A DNA stretch of 64,000 nucleotides from Pelecanus crispus (lineage: Eukaryota > Chordata > Aves > Pelecaniformes > Pelecanidae): NCBI RefSeq assembly GCF_030463565.1, contig NC_134644.1:150065967-150129966 (forward strand). The letters are read 5' to 3'. The notes beneath the pieces are model-generated. The model saw only the letters and a list, made by a program, of their open reading frames with translations. It made no database searches and was not told the origin of the DNA. Made by a program: the position numbers and the translations under genes. Position 1 is the stretch's first letter. Each line of letters begins with the position of its first letter. Positions 13,492 through 26,931 of this stretch are shown here, piece by piece.

Positions 13492-16400
13492 TCATAGAAT
13501 CATAGAATGTTTTCTGTTGGAAAGGATCTTAAAGATCATCTAGTTCCAACCCCCTTGCCATGGGCAGGGACACCTTCCACTAGACCAGGTTGCTCAAAGC
13601 TCTGTCCAACCTGGCCTTGAACACTTTCAGGGATGGGACATCCACAGCTTCTCTGGACAACCTATTCCAGTGCCTCACCACACTGACAGTGACGAATTTC
13701 ATCCTTATATCTAATCTAAATCTACCCTCTTTCAGCTTAAAGCCATTACCCCTTGTCCTATCACTACATGCCCTTGTAAAAAGTCACTCTCCAGCTTTCT
13801 TGTAGGCCCCCTTCAGGTACTGGAAGGCTGCCATAAGGTCTCCCCAGAGCCTTCTCTTCTCCAGGCTAAACACCACCAACTCTCTCAGCCTGTCTTCATA
13901 GGAGAGGGGCTCCAGCCCTCTGATCATCTTCGTGGCCCCACTCTGGACTCAGTCCAACAGTCCCATGCTCTTCTTATGTTGGGGGCCCAAGAGCTGAACA
14001 CAGTACTCCAGGTGGGGTCGCATGAGAGCGAAGTAGAGGGGGAGAATCACCTCCCTCAACCCACTGGCCATGCTTCTTTTGATGCAGGCCAGGATATGGT
14101 TGGATTTCTGGGCTGCAAGCGCACATTGCTGGGTCATGTTGAGCTTCTCATCAACCCACTGCCCCAAGTTCTTCTCCTCAGGGCTGCTCTCAATCCATTC
14201 TCCACCCAGCCTGTATTTGTGCTTGGGATTGCCCCGACTCACGTGCAGGACCTTGCACTTGGCCTTGTTGAACTTCATGAGGTTCGCACAGGCCCACTTC
14301 TTAAGCCTGTCAAGGTCCCTCTGGATGGCATCCCTTCCCTCCAGTGGGTCAACCCCACCACACAGCTTGGTGTCAGCAGCAAAACTGCTGAGGGTGCACT
14401 CAATCCCACCGTCCATGTTGCTGACAAAGATGCTACACAGCACTGGTCCCAATACCGACCCCTGAGGAACATCACTCATCACTGGTCTCCACTTGGACAT
14501 TGAGCTGTTGACCGCAACTATATGAGTGTGACCATCCAGTCAATTCCTTATCCACTGAGCGGTCCATCCATCAAATCCATGCCTCTCCAGTTTAGAGGCA
14601 AGGATGTCATGCAGAGCAGTGTCAAATGCTTTGCACAAGACCAGGTAGATGACGTCAGTTGCTCTTCCCTTATCCACCAACACTGTAACCCCATCATAGA
14701 AGGCCACCAAATTTGTCGGACATGATTTCCTCTTAGTGAAGCCACGCTGACTGTCACCAATCACCTCCTTATTTTCCATGTGCCTTAGCATAGTTTCCAG
14801 GAGGATCCTCTCCATGATCTTGCCGGGCGCAGAGGTGAGACTGACTGGCCTGTAGTTCCCTGGGTCTTCCTTTTTTCCCTTTATAAAAATGGGGTTATGT
14901 TTCTCCTTTTCCAGTCAGTGGGAACTTCACCAGACTGCCACGACTTCTCAAACATGATGGATAGTGGCTTAGCAACTTCATCTGCCAGTTCCCTCAGGAC
15001 CCACAGATGCATCCCATCAGGTCCCATGGACTTGTACACCTTCAGGTTCCTTAGATGGTCTCGAACTTGATCTTCTACAGTGGGTGGTTCTTCATTCTCC
15101 CAGTTCCTGCCTTTGCCTTCTGTGACTTGAGCAGTGTGGCTTGAGCACTTGCCAGTGAAGACTGACGCAAAAAAGTTGTTGAGTAACTCAGTCTTCTCCA
15201 TATCCTGGGTAACCAGGTCCCCTCTTTCCTACCAGAGAGGCCCCACATTTTCCCTAGTCTTCCTTTTATCACCGACATACCTATAGAAGCCTTTCTTGTT
15301 GCCTTTGACGTCCTTGGCCAGATTTAATTCTATCAGGGCTTTAGCTTTCCTAACCTGATCCCTGGCTGCTCGGACAATTTCTCTGTATTCTTCCCAGGCT
15401 ACCTGTCCTTGCTTCCGCCCTCTGCAGGCTTCCTTTTTGTGTTTGTGTTTGCCCAGGAGCTGCTTGTTCATCCATGCAGGCCTCCTGGTGTTTTTGCCTC
15501 ACTTCCTCTTTGTTGGGATGCATTGCTCCTGAGCTTGGAGGAGGTGATCCTTGAATATTAACCAGCTCTCTTGGGCCCCTCTTCCCTCCAGGACTTTATC
15601 CCATGGTAATCTACCAAGCAGATCCCTGAAGAGGCCAAAGTCTGCTCTTCTGAAGTCCAGGGTAGTGAGCTCGCTGTGCGCCCTCCTTGGTGCCCTAAAG
15701 ATCTTGAACTCCACCATTTCATGGTCACTGCAGCCAAGGCTGCCCTTGAGCTTCATACTCCGCACCAGCCCCTCCTTGTTGGTAAGAACAGGGTCCAACA
15801 TAGCACCTCTCCTCATTGGCTCCCCTATTACTTGGAGAAGGAAGTTATCATCAAGGCATTCCAGGAACCTCCCAGATTGCTTATGTTTATGCCTGCTGTG
15901 TTGTCCCTCCAACAGATACCAGGGTGGTCAGAGTCCCCCATGAGGACCAGGGCTTGTGAACCTGGGCTCTATAGACAGGGCTACCTGTCTATAGAGAGCC
16001 CTCTATAGACAGGGCTACCTGTCTACAGAGAGCCTCATCCACTTGGTCTTCCTGGTTCGGTGGCCTGTAGCAGACCCCCCACTATAATGTCACCTGTCCC
16101 TGCCTTCCCTTTAATCCTGACCCATAAGCTCTTGGTCAGCTCCTCATCTATCCCCAGGCAAAGCTCCACACACTCCAGCTGGTCATTGACATAGAGGGTG
16201 ACACCCTCTCCTCGTCTCCCCTGCCTGTCCTTCCCTAAAGAGCCTGTATCCTTCCATTCCAACACTTCAGTCAGAGGAGCCATCCCACCATGTCTCCATG
16301 ACGCCGATAAGATCATAGACCTGCAATCTCTAACACAGTGCACACGTCTCTAACTCTTCTTGTTTATTCCCCATGCTACGTGTGTTTGCATACAGGCATT

Positions 16401-16620
16401 TAAGTTTGGCCCCCGATGAAGCTGACTTACTGGCTGGAGTGGCTGGACTTCCTTTGTGCTGCTCTTCAGGCGCTCTCCTGCTGACCTGTGATCCTTCTCC
16501 AGGCTCTGGGCATCTATTGCTGGCACTGGCATCAAACTGGCAGGAGTGGGAGGGATTGAGGTTCCCCTCCCCCAGCAACTTTAGTCTAAAGCCCTCTTCA
16601 TGACCTTGGCAAGCCTAATG
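13492..16620 (-). mobile_element. CR1 non-LTR retrotransposon, nearly full ORF2, decayed
   Basis: On the minus strand the element ends at 13492 with two copies of the CR1 tail motif (TCATAGAAT read on plus). Upstream of this lie the characteristic CR1 3' UTR and ORF2. Endonuclease-side matches include LKCLYANTRSMGNKQEELE (16330-16578), GVTLYVNDQLECVELCLG and LWVRIKGKAGTGDIIVG. Reverse-transcriptase matches include [19 protein letters not shown] (14881-15201) and [18 protein letters not shown] followed by FAADTKL (13949-14500). ORF2 is broken into about seven open pieces by stops and frameshifts, and the catalytic FADD motif reads FAAD, so it is inactive. ORF1 and the 5' end are missing or beyond recognition. 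The left boundary is precise; the right boundary is approximate. Confidence 0.93.
15967..16034. repeat. 34-bp tandem duplication of a palindrome inside the CR1
   Basis: Two 34-bp copies (15967-16000 and 16001-16034) differ at one base. Each copy is a foldback: arms CTCTATAGACAGG and CCTGTCTATAGAG around a 4-base loop GCTA, perfect in the first copy and with one mismatch in the second. It falls in the endonuclease part of ORF2, where related CR1 proteins have a single LYRQ-type segment. Confidence 0.9.
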
Positions 16621-16972
16621 CTGCTGTTGTGCTTGTGACCCAGGATCCTTCTGAAGGATCTCTGTCTTCACTGCACACGGTGCTGAGATGACTCTTTGTT
16701 GTAAGTTCTTCCAGAGAGAAAGTGTGTTGGCAGCAACAGCTCACCAGGGATAAATGTTGTGGGCCCAGACATTTAAGAGGTCTTGAGTCATGTATACACA
16801 GCTATAGAAACTTAAGAATCTGGTTGTAGCAGGCCCTGCAGAAACACAGCGAGATGCTGCCACTGCCCTAAGAGATTTACAACCTAATTTGAGAGAAGAC
16901 CAAATGGAAAGGGAAAAAGGAAAACCATTAAATAATAACAGCAAATATTTATATAGTAACTAAAAGCAGCTA

Positions 16973-17018
16973 AAGTCTAAAAAAAAAGTCTAAGAAAGTC
17001 TAAAAGTCTAAAAGCTAA
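16973..17018 (+). repeat. AAAGTCTA short tandem repeat
   Basis: Four to five imperfect copies of an AAAGTCTA-like unit interrupted by an A9 run. They lie just beyond the 5' side of the minus-strand CR1. Confidence 0.8.
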
Positions 17019-18654
17019 AGATTCAAACATGTTTAAACATTAAGAAACACTTTACAAATGTATGGACGATCTGGGAAAGATTGCTTGGAGAGAAATAGTG
17101 TTTCATGCAGTTCCATGATGCTGCAGAATTGTATTATTCCCAGCTGTCCCACACGTTTCATATCTGAGATCCTCCTTCAAAGAGAGTGTAAAAGAGAAGA
17201 GTAGTTTCTTGAAAATCAGTTCAGAAAAGATAAAGGGGCATCTTTAAGGGGCATGCAGCAAACAGGCAGCCACAGCAGAGTGGGTGGCTGAAGGAAGAGC
17301 AGTGTTACAAGAAACTCAGTTATGAAGTGCTTTCATAGAAAACTTACATGCAGCGAAACCCAACAAGAACAAGTTTTACAAATCTGTTTTCATGCTCTGC
17401 ATTTATATTTAGGGCTGATTTAAGCACTCATTTCAGTTATAGTAGTTGTAGTACAAATTCATTCACATAGTTTGGTTCCAACTGTTCTATTTTGATTTGT
17501 AAAGAAACCCACCATGATGAATGAGAAGTAACTGTCTATATTCTTTAAATAACCTTCTGTACTGTGAACTCTTGAGTGTTTCACAGTTATACTCACAGCC
17601 CCATTAATTAAGAAAATGCCATTATCCTCAGTTCCATAAGACACCAAGTTACTGACAGAGATAGACCTTTAAAGTTTTGAGGTACCTATCTCCCATGGGA
17701 GCTCCCAATGAAAGGGAATGTGGGTGTCTGACGATCAAAGTGCTTTGCACCATGGCTGAGAAAATTGACCCTGCCTCTTTGCACCCTCAGGTATTCTACC
17801 AAGAGTGGCATCTTTCCTGTGAGCGCTCAACTGGATTCAAATTGCATTGTTCATACCATGTGCTGAGTCATAAGAGGGTTCAGACCGTCCTTTCTTCATC
17901 CTTCCTTGCTTCCACGTACACCTAACCTGGGAAATATCATGCATTAAGTTCCAGCAATGTGGGGATACAGGAACTTTGTGCTTTGGAGATCCCATGCCTA
18001 AATAAACTGCCCAGGACATGACCAAATTCCAACTTAATTTTATATATCAGATAGTATAAACAACTTATAATCCCACAGTGAAACTGCTAGCAGTGCTAAA
18101 TCAGATTTAAACTTCATTAGTTCCTCTTACTTACTGCTAGTTTCCTGCTATATTCCTTCATGCTTTGGCCTGTATAGATGTGCAGAGGTGAAATGATACA
18201 TGTTCTAGATGCACCATTATTTACGTCACATCTGGTTTATATGTTTTGATTCAAGAAGAAAGAAAAATTACGTCTCCTAAGGTTGAGATTCTAAGGAGAT
18301 GATTGTTGTTTCACTTGATGCATAAAACTATTTATGTTTCAGCCTCCCAGCACCTACAGCAATGAACAGGGCAGAAGGAAAGATAAACAGAAGCATTTAG
18401 TCCGTCAGCCTTTATCTTTTACCCCACTTTTGTCTTTCTCTTCTTCCAGATACATGAAAGGGAAAGAGCATACAGCGGTTAGCTTTTAACAAACCAGACT
18501 AAAACCCAAGCAAATCTCCTGATCCTTATCAGGGCAATGAGACAGCAGCACAGTATGTTTAGAAGAATGAATGTTAATATTTTGCAAATAAGTATACATG
18601 CTCCTGATACACCAATTTATGACCAAGTGTCATTTGCTTCCGCTTCTTGATAGA

Positions 18655-18688
18655 AATTGTATCATACAAGGAATTGTATCATGCAAGA
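18655..18688 (+). repeat. 17-bp tandem duplication
   Basis: Two copies of AATTGTATCATACAAGG-like sequence lie head to tail with a few differences. Confidence 0.8.
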
Positions 18689-19156
18689 AGACCTACAGTG
18701 CATTCACTGCCACTTAGGTCCCCCATCTGATCCACACAGATAATTTAGAACTACTAAATTCTAAATACTAAATTCTTCTTATTCATGTTTGAAGTCTAAC
18801 AGTCCAATGTTACATACTGATGTAGGTGCTACTAAACACTTCATGCTGTATTTCACACTAGCATGAAAGCTAGGCTTTGCAAAGTGTTACATTTTCTCCT
18901 GGACATACTTACCCCTGTTAGTTATGAAGTAGGCAACAACAAGACTTGCTAGTGGACAATTTCAATACTTAACCTTTGGCATGCACAAATTCTGAAACTC
19001 TTATTCAGACTAAACTGCTTTCAACATAAATAGTTGGTGTGTCACTCAAGTTTATGCTGGATAACCAATGGAAAAATGATCTTACAATCTCCTTGTGATA
19101 CCTTCTGCTGTATAGAACGGCTTCAACGTTAAGTGTGGGTAAAAATTCTACCCACA

Positions 19157-19195
19157 TAGTAATAATATCGATAGTAATAATAGTAATAATATCGA
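19157..19195 (+). repeat. AGTAATAAT / ATCGA short tandem repeat
   Basis: AGTAATAATATCGA occurs twice, separated by a shorter AGTAATAAT-type unit. Confidence 0.75.
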
Positions 19196-22062
19196 CAAAG
19201 CTTCATCTGGCATTATGTAGTTTTGCCAAGAGACTTGCTATCATAATAAAGAAATTAAAGACCTGTTTATTTCTAGGTGTTCATGGAGCATTTAAATTTA
19301 TATTCACAGAACCATATTAAGCAGCAATGTAACATTTCTCATTAAGAGTGAAGATGCTGCCTGGGAATGATACCTGTCCTGGCACAAGCTGACCATTCTC
19401 TAAAAAGTGTTTCACTGAAGAATAGATCAGAAAAATGACTGAAGAATATATAAAATAAAATAGTGGAAAGAAATGGCCTCCTAGAGTACCATATAATCAA
19501 AAGAAGCCAGCCAGCTAGGAAAAAAAAAAAACAAAACAACTCCCAAGCAAAAAAAAAGTTACAAAACTCATTTTGTACAAACTACAAAACTAGTTTCCTT
19601 TGCATACCATTCTTAAGGTACCAAGGAAGAATAGTTTTGGTCTTCTCAGCTGAATGGGTAATGAATAAAAGCCTAGATGCTATAACGTCTCCCATGTGGG
19701 AGCTTGGGAGCTTTGATACAGAAAGTGCCAAAGAAAAATTAGTATGGAAAGCAAATTTGATATAATTCATATAGAAGATGGTCTTTCATACTGCAGCTCA
19801 GATCTGGAAAATAATTCAGGGTCTGCAAGAGAGGTCACTGAATTGTGACTGTTTGCAAATATCAAGCTATTTCCTACTATTTCCTTTGTCTTGTCTTTCC
19901 CCAGTTGGAACATTTTTCTTAAATAGTAGACAAATAATAATAGAATGAAGCACATAGCAGTGAAATTAGAGCTCTCCATCAGCTAGTGTATTTTATGCTT
20001 CTTACACCATGAGGTGAACTTTACTGTAACTTCTCTGACTGTGAACTTATATAAAGGATAGAGGGAACTAATGAGTACAGTAGGATGAATGGCAGTAAAA
20101 ACAGAACCAATTTCAAGACTTACTGTGAAGTACCTCAGGGGTCTAAACTTGCTATATATACTGGCCATACTTGTATGAGTTGCTGCTGTTAAAAAATGCC
20201 CAGTTGCCTTCTGGTCTGAAATAATTCTGACTCATTAATTCACATTTTTGGTGGTAATTCATGTGATTCAGGAAATATTAGTACTCAAACACCATAAACA
20301 CATGCCCAGATGAGAACAGTTTCCCTTATTTTTGAACAGCTAGATCACTCAGCTTTATTTCACTTAAATACAGTTTCCAAAAAGACTTTAGTAAAGAAAG
20401 CATAACAAAAGAGAAGCATACATCTATGGAATTCTGTACTAACTAAATACATGAGAAATAAGGCAAACTTTAATTATGCTACCCAAGATCTTTTTGAAAC
20501 ACGTGTATGTTCAGGATAGGCAATTCTGGTTGTAGCTCCTGCTTTTATTGATGTTCCAGTTCCCACAGCAGCTGTACTGATCTGAATGACAGGATCACAT
20601 TGGATAAGCAGTATCTGCCATCTGCTGGAAGGATATTTTCTAGCACTGATGAGGCTGGCGTTATTTGGTTAGGTGGCCAAATACAGGAAAACTGAACTAG
20701 TAGCATTCTAGGAGTTGAGAAATTGAAACTTAAGCTGCAACATAATAAAGACCTTCATATGCTGTTTACCAGTGGAGAAATGAGTCACAGAAGAGAAATG
20801 ATTTACAGAACAACCTAATGGAAGAGGACTAGAGACTTGATCTAAGTCCTAATCCACTTTTCTGTACAGTATCCCACACTGCTCTCATTTTAGTTCATAA
20901 ACCCCACTAAAAACATTTTTGTATTCATAGCATTTCGACAGAACAATCTTCCTCTATCCACTCTGCAATTATTTGCCAGAAACACAGAATACAGCAATAC
21001 TGCACATTCAAACGGAAAAGGGTCTCAGTCTTCTCTCCTTATTTTACATGAGAAGTAAAGCATTTAAGTTAACCTTGATGATAAAACATTTTAAAAACGG
21101 AATCAAACCCAGTGTTCCTGTAATGGTATTATTAATATAGATGGCTACTGTTACACACATCTATGTTACATACAGGTAGACTTTCACATTAAATATCTTT
21201 GGAATTTTGACAGAACACTGTTATTTGGCTGTGCATCATAATGCCTTTGAAAGTATTCCATTAGGCTTCAAATTCGTATTTCCATGATGTGAATGAATAG
21301 AGTGAAATGTTATAATCACCTCTGAGCTAAAAGAAATTGCACATTGTCTTTGCTACTCTTTGGTGAGCCGTACTACGCTACCTGATTTGGTTAATACATT
21401 AGTGCGTTGTAGTTGGATTGGTAGCATTAACTATTAAGACAATTATCCATCACTTCTGAACCCACAAGCCCTGTTATCAGCTGCACATAATTTTGCCACA
21501 CATGAATTGTTCAGTCTGGAATTTTCCTTGCTGGATGTTTGCCTCCAGACAATTTTCTAGAGAACTTCAGTCAAAAGCTTTCAGCTGTTTCTGAAAACAC
21601 AGCTAAGGAAAAGAAAAAAATACATTGTTTTGACCACGTTAAAAAATTCTGGCAGGCTTTTCTTTAAATAGCTTTAGTATATTCATCCTTTGGTACAGGG
21701 ACTTTGCGTTTGCAAGCTGGGTGGCCTATTTATCAACTATGAACTTCTTGCTATCTTAATGAAATTTTACCAATATTTGGCCACATTATAGATCTTGGAG
21801 CCTGTGCATAACAGATGTTTACAGTAGAGACCCCAGTTTTGAATCAAATTCTCTCAGAGTCCATTCACCCAAGGCTCCAGCCTCCAGGCTGCACACAACC
21901 TTCCCCACATTTCTGGCTCCAAGCTGTTGTTGCTGGATGAAGTCTGGGCATGTGATCTGAGAGCAAGGATGCACTTTCAACAGTCATAACATCGGGTCTT
22001 TGTGCCACAGGAGAGAGAAAAGGGGAGCTGCTCAGGACAGGAGTGGTGTGGTGAGTGTGAGT

Positions 22063-22114
22063 GGTATCGTATGGTACGGTAGGGTATGGTACGGTACGGT
22101 ACAGTATGCTATGG
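22063..22114 (+). repeat. GGTAC/GGTAT pentamer microsatellite
   Basis: About ten imperfect copies of a 5-bp unit alternating GGTAC, GGTAT and GGTAG. The flanks are purine-rich. Confidence 0.88.
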
Positions 22115-25100
22115 CAGCTGCAGCATGAGAAAGAAAAGCTGGAATGGGCTGCCAAGGTGCTGAGAGCAGTGAGATGGGAATAACCAAGAGGAGAGAAAAT
22201 GCTGGGGTGGATAGCTTAGAATCTAGTTTGAGGGGGCACTGAGATGAGGATCTAGAGGAGTCTGAGAGTGAACAAATAGGTTGGTAGGAAGGCAGTATAA
22301 AAGGGAAATGGGTTTAATTAGTGACCTGATATGGCGGAAATGGTGGGAAATGTCTAGGAAAAGACACTAGAACAAGAAGCTGAGATCAGATGACAAATCT
22401 AAAGGAGGAGATTGGAAATCATTGCGAATGGGGAAGCTGAGGAAAAAAGACTAGATGAGGAGTTAGGAGAGAAGAAACAGTATGGGCAAGGCAAGCATGG
22501 AAACGTGAGCTGAGGAATGTAAAGTGGCCAGTCAAGGAGATAGGGTGGGAGTAGAGCTGGGATTTAACTGGATCAGAGATTAGTACTGGCTTGAGAAGTC
22601 TGTCAGACTGAGTATTCCTAGCCATCATTTATTTCAAGACTCCTTGAGCAATATGGTATGTATATCTCAGTGGACTATGTACAAGGCATGGACTGTAGGC
22701 TGGACATTCACAAATGATGTCATTATACACCACCTTTTCTGCGTGTTTCATTCACTGATCTGCTCTGACGATGCATTTACTACTAGTGTAGTAAAGGAAA
22801 CCATCTTGTTCACTGGCCAAGATGTGCTGTGAATAGAGGTGGCTGAAATCTTTCATTTCAGTAAACATACCATCTATCAAAGACAGTATATTTTTACTTG
22901 GTTTTATCACTTCCCTCAGAAAGGTTGTGCATGTGTATGCATGCATTTCTCTTAGGTTACCTTTTCTTCACAGAGTGGGAGGGAGGTAGGAAGGAGGAGA
23001 CACAGTGATCTATGACTTCAACCTATTGTAGGGGTGCCTCGCTCATTCTTGCCTGCTGCTTTAAAAATGAACCTCAAGTATTTTCATGCTTCTTCTGGTA
23101 TGAAGAGAGCTGAAAAGCATAAGCTCATGTTCAGAGTGTCAGCACATCGAGAACCACAAGCTGGAGAGGCCAAGATATGTGGGCAGAACTGTGGGCAGCT
23201 GGCAGTGAGCACCAACGGTTGACTGGAAGTTGCTGCATTTCTTGCACTGGGTTATGTGAAGATCCCACTGCGTCCCTGGCCGTGCACTAATTTTGTTGAG
23301 AAACCTAATCTCAAGAATTCCCCACCAGTTTACTCATAATTTTTGAAGACCACATTGGTCTCAGGGGCACTCTACTGATAGACAGTTAGTAATCCATTAT
23401 TTTTGGATTTTCATAATCATGGTTAGAATAGAAGTTATTTTGTGACTTCAGCAACAAACAGGATGCCATCTTCTCATGCGACTGAGGAGCAGGGGAGAAG
23501 TAATGCAGAGACAAACAGAAGCTTTTCCCCTATCCACTGAAGACTGTAGTAAAAATGCCCATTTCCATGAGAGCAAGAGGAAATATAAAATACGTATCAG
23601 ACTAGAAGAAACTTAGTCATGTGCATAACATTATGGATGAGTGGATTTAGAATAGGTACTGACTCATTGCTCCCTGAAAAACTGCACAGAATCTCTAATG
23701 TCCTGTAAAAATGTGTGTTTTGCTAACTAGCAAGAAAGAAAAAAAAAAAGGAAAAAGGATTCAAATATTTAAAATATTTCATGTGTATCTGGAGTATAAT
23801 TTTAAGAGAGCCTTACTAAACCTTCCACAACTGATCTTAGTCTCTTTAGACTGCATTTAGAACAAATATGAGAGAATAAGCCATGTTATTCAGCGACAGA
23901 CAAGGAAGTCTTTTAAACTAAGTGGGTGATGTGTATACTTAAAGGCTTCCATTGCTCTCTGGTGGCAAAGGCTCCCAGGCACCAAACCTTTCCTGAGTGG
24001 TCAAAACCAGAGTTTTTTCAACCTCCTCTAAATTCTAAGCTATTTTCTTTCATCTTTCTCAGTCCACCCTTGCCTGTTCCTGCCTTGGGTTCATGTGAGT
24101 GCAAAGAGAGTCCTGCGGTATTGCTGCCTGGTGCCCAGAAAAAGCTGTGCTGTGCAATAGCTGCTCTGCCTTATGTGCTGCAGCTAATTAGAGTTAGGAA
24201 GAACAAAATCAGAAAGAAAAAAAGACACCTTAAAAACATTCTTTTTTTTTTAGGATCAAAAAATTATTTCACTCTCCTGGGCCGGTGTCAGGAAGACAGA
24301 ATCCAAATCATGTAAATACACTTCAAATGTGGGGTGATGTATTTTTATTCCACATGCACAAAATTTCTCCCTCCCCCTCCTAGCTGGCAACATTAAGGCA
24401 GAGCTAAAAAAAAATCTTTTGAGACTCACTTGGAACTTGCTGCTGCCTCTCTGTAGCCCAGTTTCTGGATGTTTGAGCTTAAATTCACAGGCACATGCTA
24501 ATACAAAGCCCCATATTGAGCTCAGTGGGATCATTTGTGACACTTTTCTTCTTGACAGGGTTTCATGGTTTTGTCAAGTCTTTACATCTTTCCATTAAGA
24601 AGCATTTCAATTCCTTGGTCTCCAAGTAATTTGTCTTTGTTTTAAACTCCTCCCACTTGTTATCAGAAGGCCTAATTTCCAAAGCTGACAAAGTGCTAAA
24701 GTTGGGAGAAAGGCACAAAAGGGGCAAGGGCATGGCAAGCATTTCTGGAAGAGGACACAGAGTACCTGTGTGGAGGACTGACTGCATCTGCACAGGATTC
24801 AAGCTTTCTGCATGCTGTGCCTGTGACCAAGGATAACATGACCAAGGATTAGATGTTCAATAAATACTTCTGAACCAAGTACAGGGGATAGGAGATACCT
24901 ACCAAGATTTATCGTAAAGAAAGTAAGGTCTCAGGGACAGGAATTGTCTTTTTGTTCTGTTTGTACACGACACATCTCAGTGTGTTCCTCAAGGGAACTC
25001 ACTGCACAATACAAATAATGAGCAGGTGAAGAACTTGGATGATCCAAAGATCACTTAAACTGTTAAATCGTAGCCCACTTTTTGTTCTTTTCTTACTCCT

Positions 25101-26338
25101 GCACCTGCAAGGAGTGTTCAAGATGTGCAAGTCTAACGTGAATTTTATCTAAAGAAAAGCTGAATGGAAAAGACTACATGTTTTCAACATTGTCAGAATT
25201 GTTAATACCGAGTAAAAGCACAAGTGTGATTGGCATGGTCCTCAGAAAGCAGAAAGTAGTGTGAAGTCCTGCTATTCTTTTTGGTGGCTGCTGGCTGAGA
25301 GGATTAATGCAAGGCATGAAGAACTGCTTGTCCAACACTTTGATCCTCAGTATTTTTCTCCAGACACTACTCGCCAGTTTTTTCTACGTGACACCACAGT
25401 GCAAAGCTCTCTAGGTGATCTGTATCATTTTTCAGCGCTGGATAAAGCTGTTGACAGTCTTACAGCAGACAAAATTCATTAAATGGGTGCAAGTTTGGAA
25501 ATCCTGTTTTCTAATGCTTTACTGCAGCATCTTAACAACCACATACAGTGTTCCTAGTCACTGACTTCTTGTTAAAATGTCACATAACTGATTAGGAATC
25601 CTGATAATACAAAGAAAGAAGCCATTTTTAATGTCATTATTACTATCAATGCAGTTCTCACTTTTCCCCTGTACCCTAACAGACTGCAAGCAGTTGCTAC
25701 CATGGCTGATGATAATGAAGGGAGCACATGGGACCAGATGAAATGTTTCTTTTTAAGTCATCCCAGACAATTTCCTGACACTGTAACTCTCTGACTACCC
25801 TTCATTCTCCTGATCTGCTCTTCTCCATCACCATAGCATCTTCTCCTCTTCCCTGAGAATTAAACCACTCTAGTTCTCCCATTCTTTAGAAGACAGTTCC
25901 AAAAGCTGATTTGATTTCTGCTGTAATTTTTTGTGGCTTGGATAGTTATCAGCCTAGACAGACAATTTAACCAGACTGGAAATGTGCCAGGTGCTCCCTA
26001 GCATCCAAGACAGATACAAGATCTCTAAGGAAGAGGCAAAAGTAGAGTACTAAGTCAAATTCTCTTTCTTTATTTCAGGATGTTGTTCTGCTCTAACACA
26101 TGTAGCAGATGGAGCCTCTTTCATACCTTTCCCAGCCAGACTGATCCATTCAAGTATTTGGGTCCTTACAGCAGTAACTAAAAGCAATGTTGCAGAGGTG
26201 CTCCAAGGCACATCATGAAGGGGACACCAGTGCACCCAACGACAGAGAAAAATTATAATCATGTATCAAAAAAGGTATTGTCTTGCCCTGAACATTTTGC
26301 ACTTAACACAAACAGGATAAAAGCAAGATGTAACATAC

Positions 26339-26931
26339 TGTCATGGTTTAACCCCAGCCGGCAACTAAGCACCACACAGACGCTCGCTCACTCCCCCTCA
26401 GTGGGATGGGGGAGAGAATCGGTAGGGTAAACGTGAGAAAACTCGTGGGTTGAGATAAAGACAATTTAATAGGTAAAGCAAACGCTGCACACACAAGCAA
26501 AGCAAAACAAGGAATTCATTCACTACTTCCCATTGGCAGGCAGGTGTTCGCCCATCTCCAGGAAAGCAGGGCTCCATCACGCATAACGGTTACTTGGGAA
26601 GACAAACAGCATAACTCTGAACATCTGCCCTTCTTTCTTCTTCTCCAGCTTAATATACTGAGCATGACATCATATCGTGTGGGACATCCCTTGGGTCAGT
26701 TGGGGACAGCTGTCCCAGCTGTGTCCCCTCCCAACTTCTTGCACACCCCCAGCCTACTCGCTGGTGGGGTGGTGTGAGAAGCAGAAACGGCCTTGACTCT
26801 ATGTAAGCACTGCTCAGCAATAACGAAAACATCCCTGTGTTATCAACACTGTTTTCAGCACAAATCCAAAACATAGCCCCATACATGCTACTATGAAGAA
26901 AATTAACTCTATCCCAGCCAAAACCAGCACA
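26339..26931 (-). mobile_element. Solo LTR, related subfamily, opposite orientation
   Basis: On the minus strand it runs from TGTGCTGGTTTTGGCTGGGA to GGTTAAACCATGACA, 593 bp with intact TG..CA ends. Flanking 5-bp duplications CATAC lie at 26334-26338 and 26932-26936. The first 50 bases (GATAGAGTTAATTTTCTTC core) and the end match the LTR at 4041, while the middle differs, so the two are sister subfamilies. No internal genes remain. Confidence 0.93.

Larger units (their letters stand above)
16621..26333. other. Intergenic, no gene seen
   Basis: Only small repeats were found, listed separately. The plus strand is purine-rich from about 22,120 to 22,610, which closes one strand to long frames and gives a triplex-prone composition. 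No coding or RNA gene is supported. Confidence 0.65.

Noticed and set aside
13976..14503. 175-codon plus-strand frame
   Set aside because: It is antisense to the CR1 reverse transcriptase on the minus strand.
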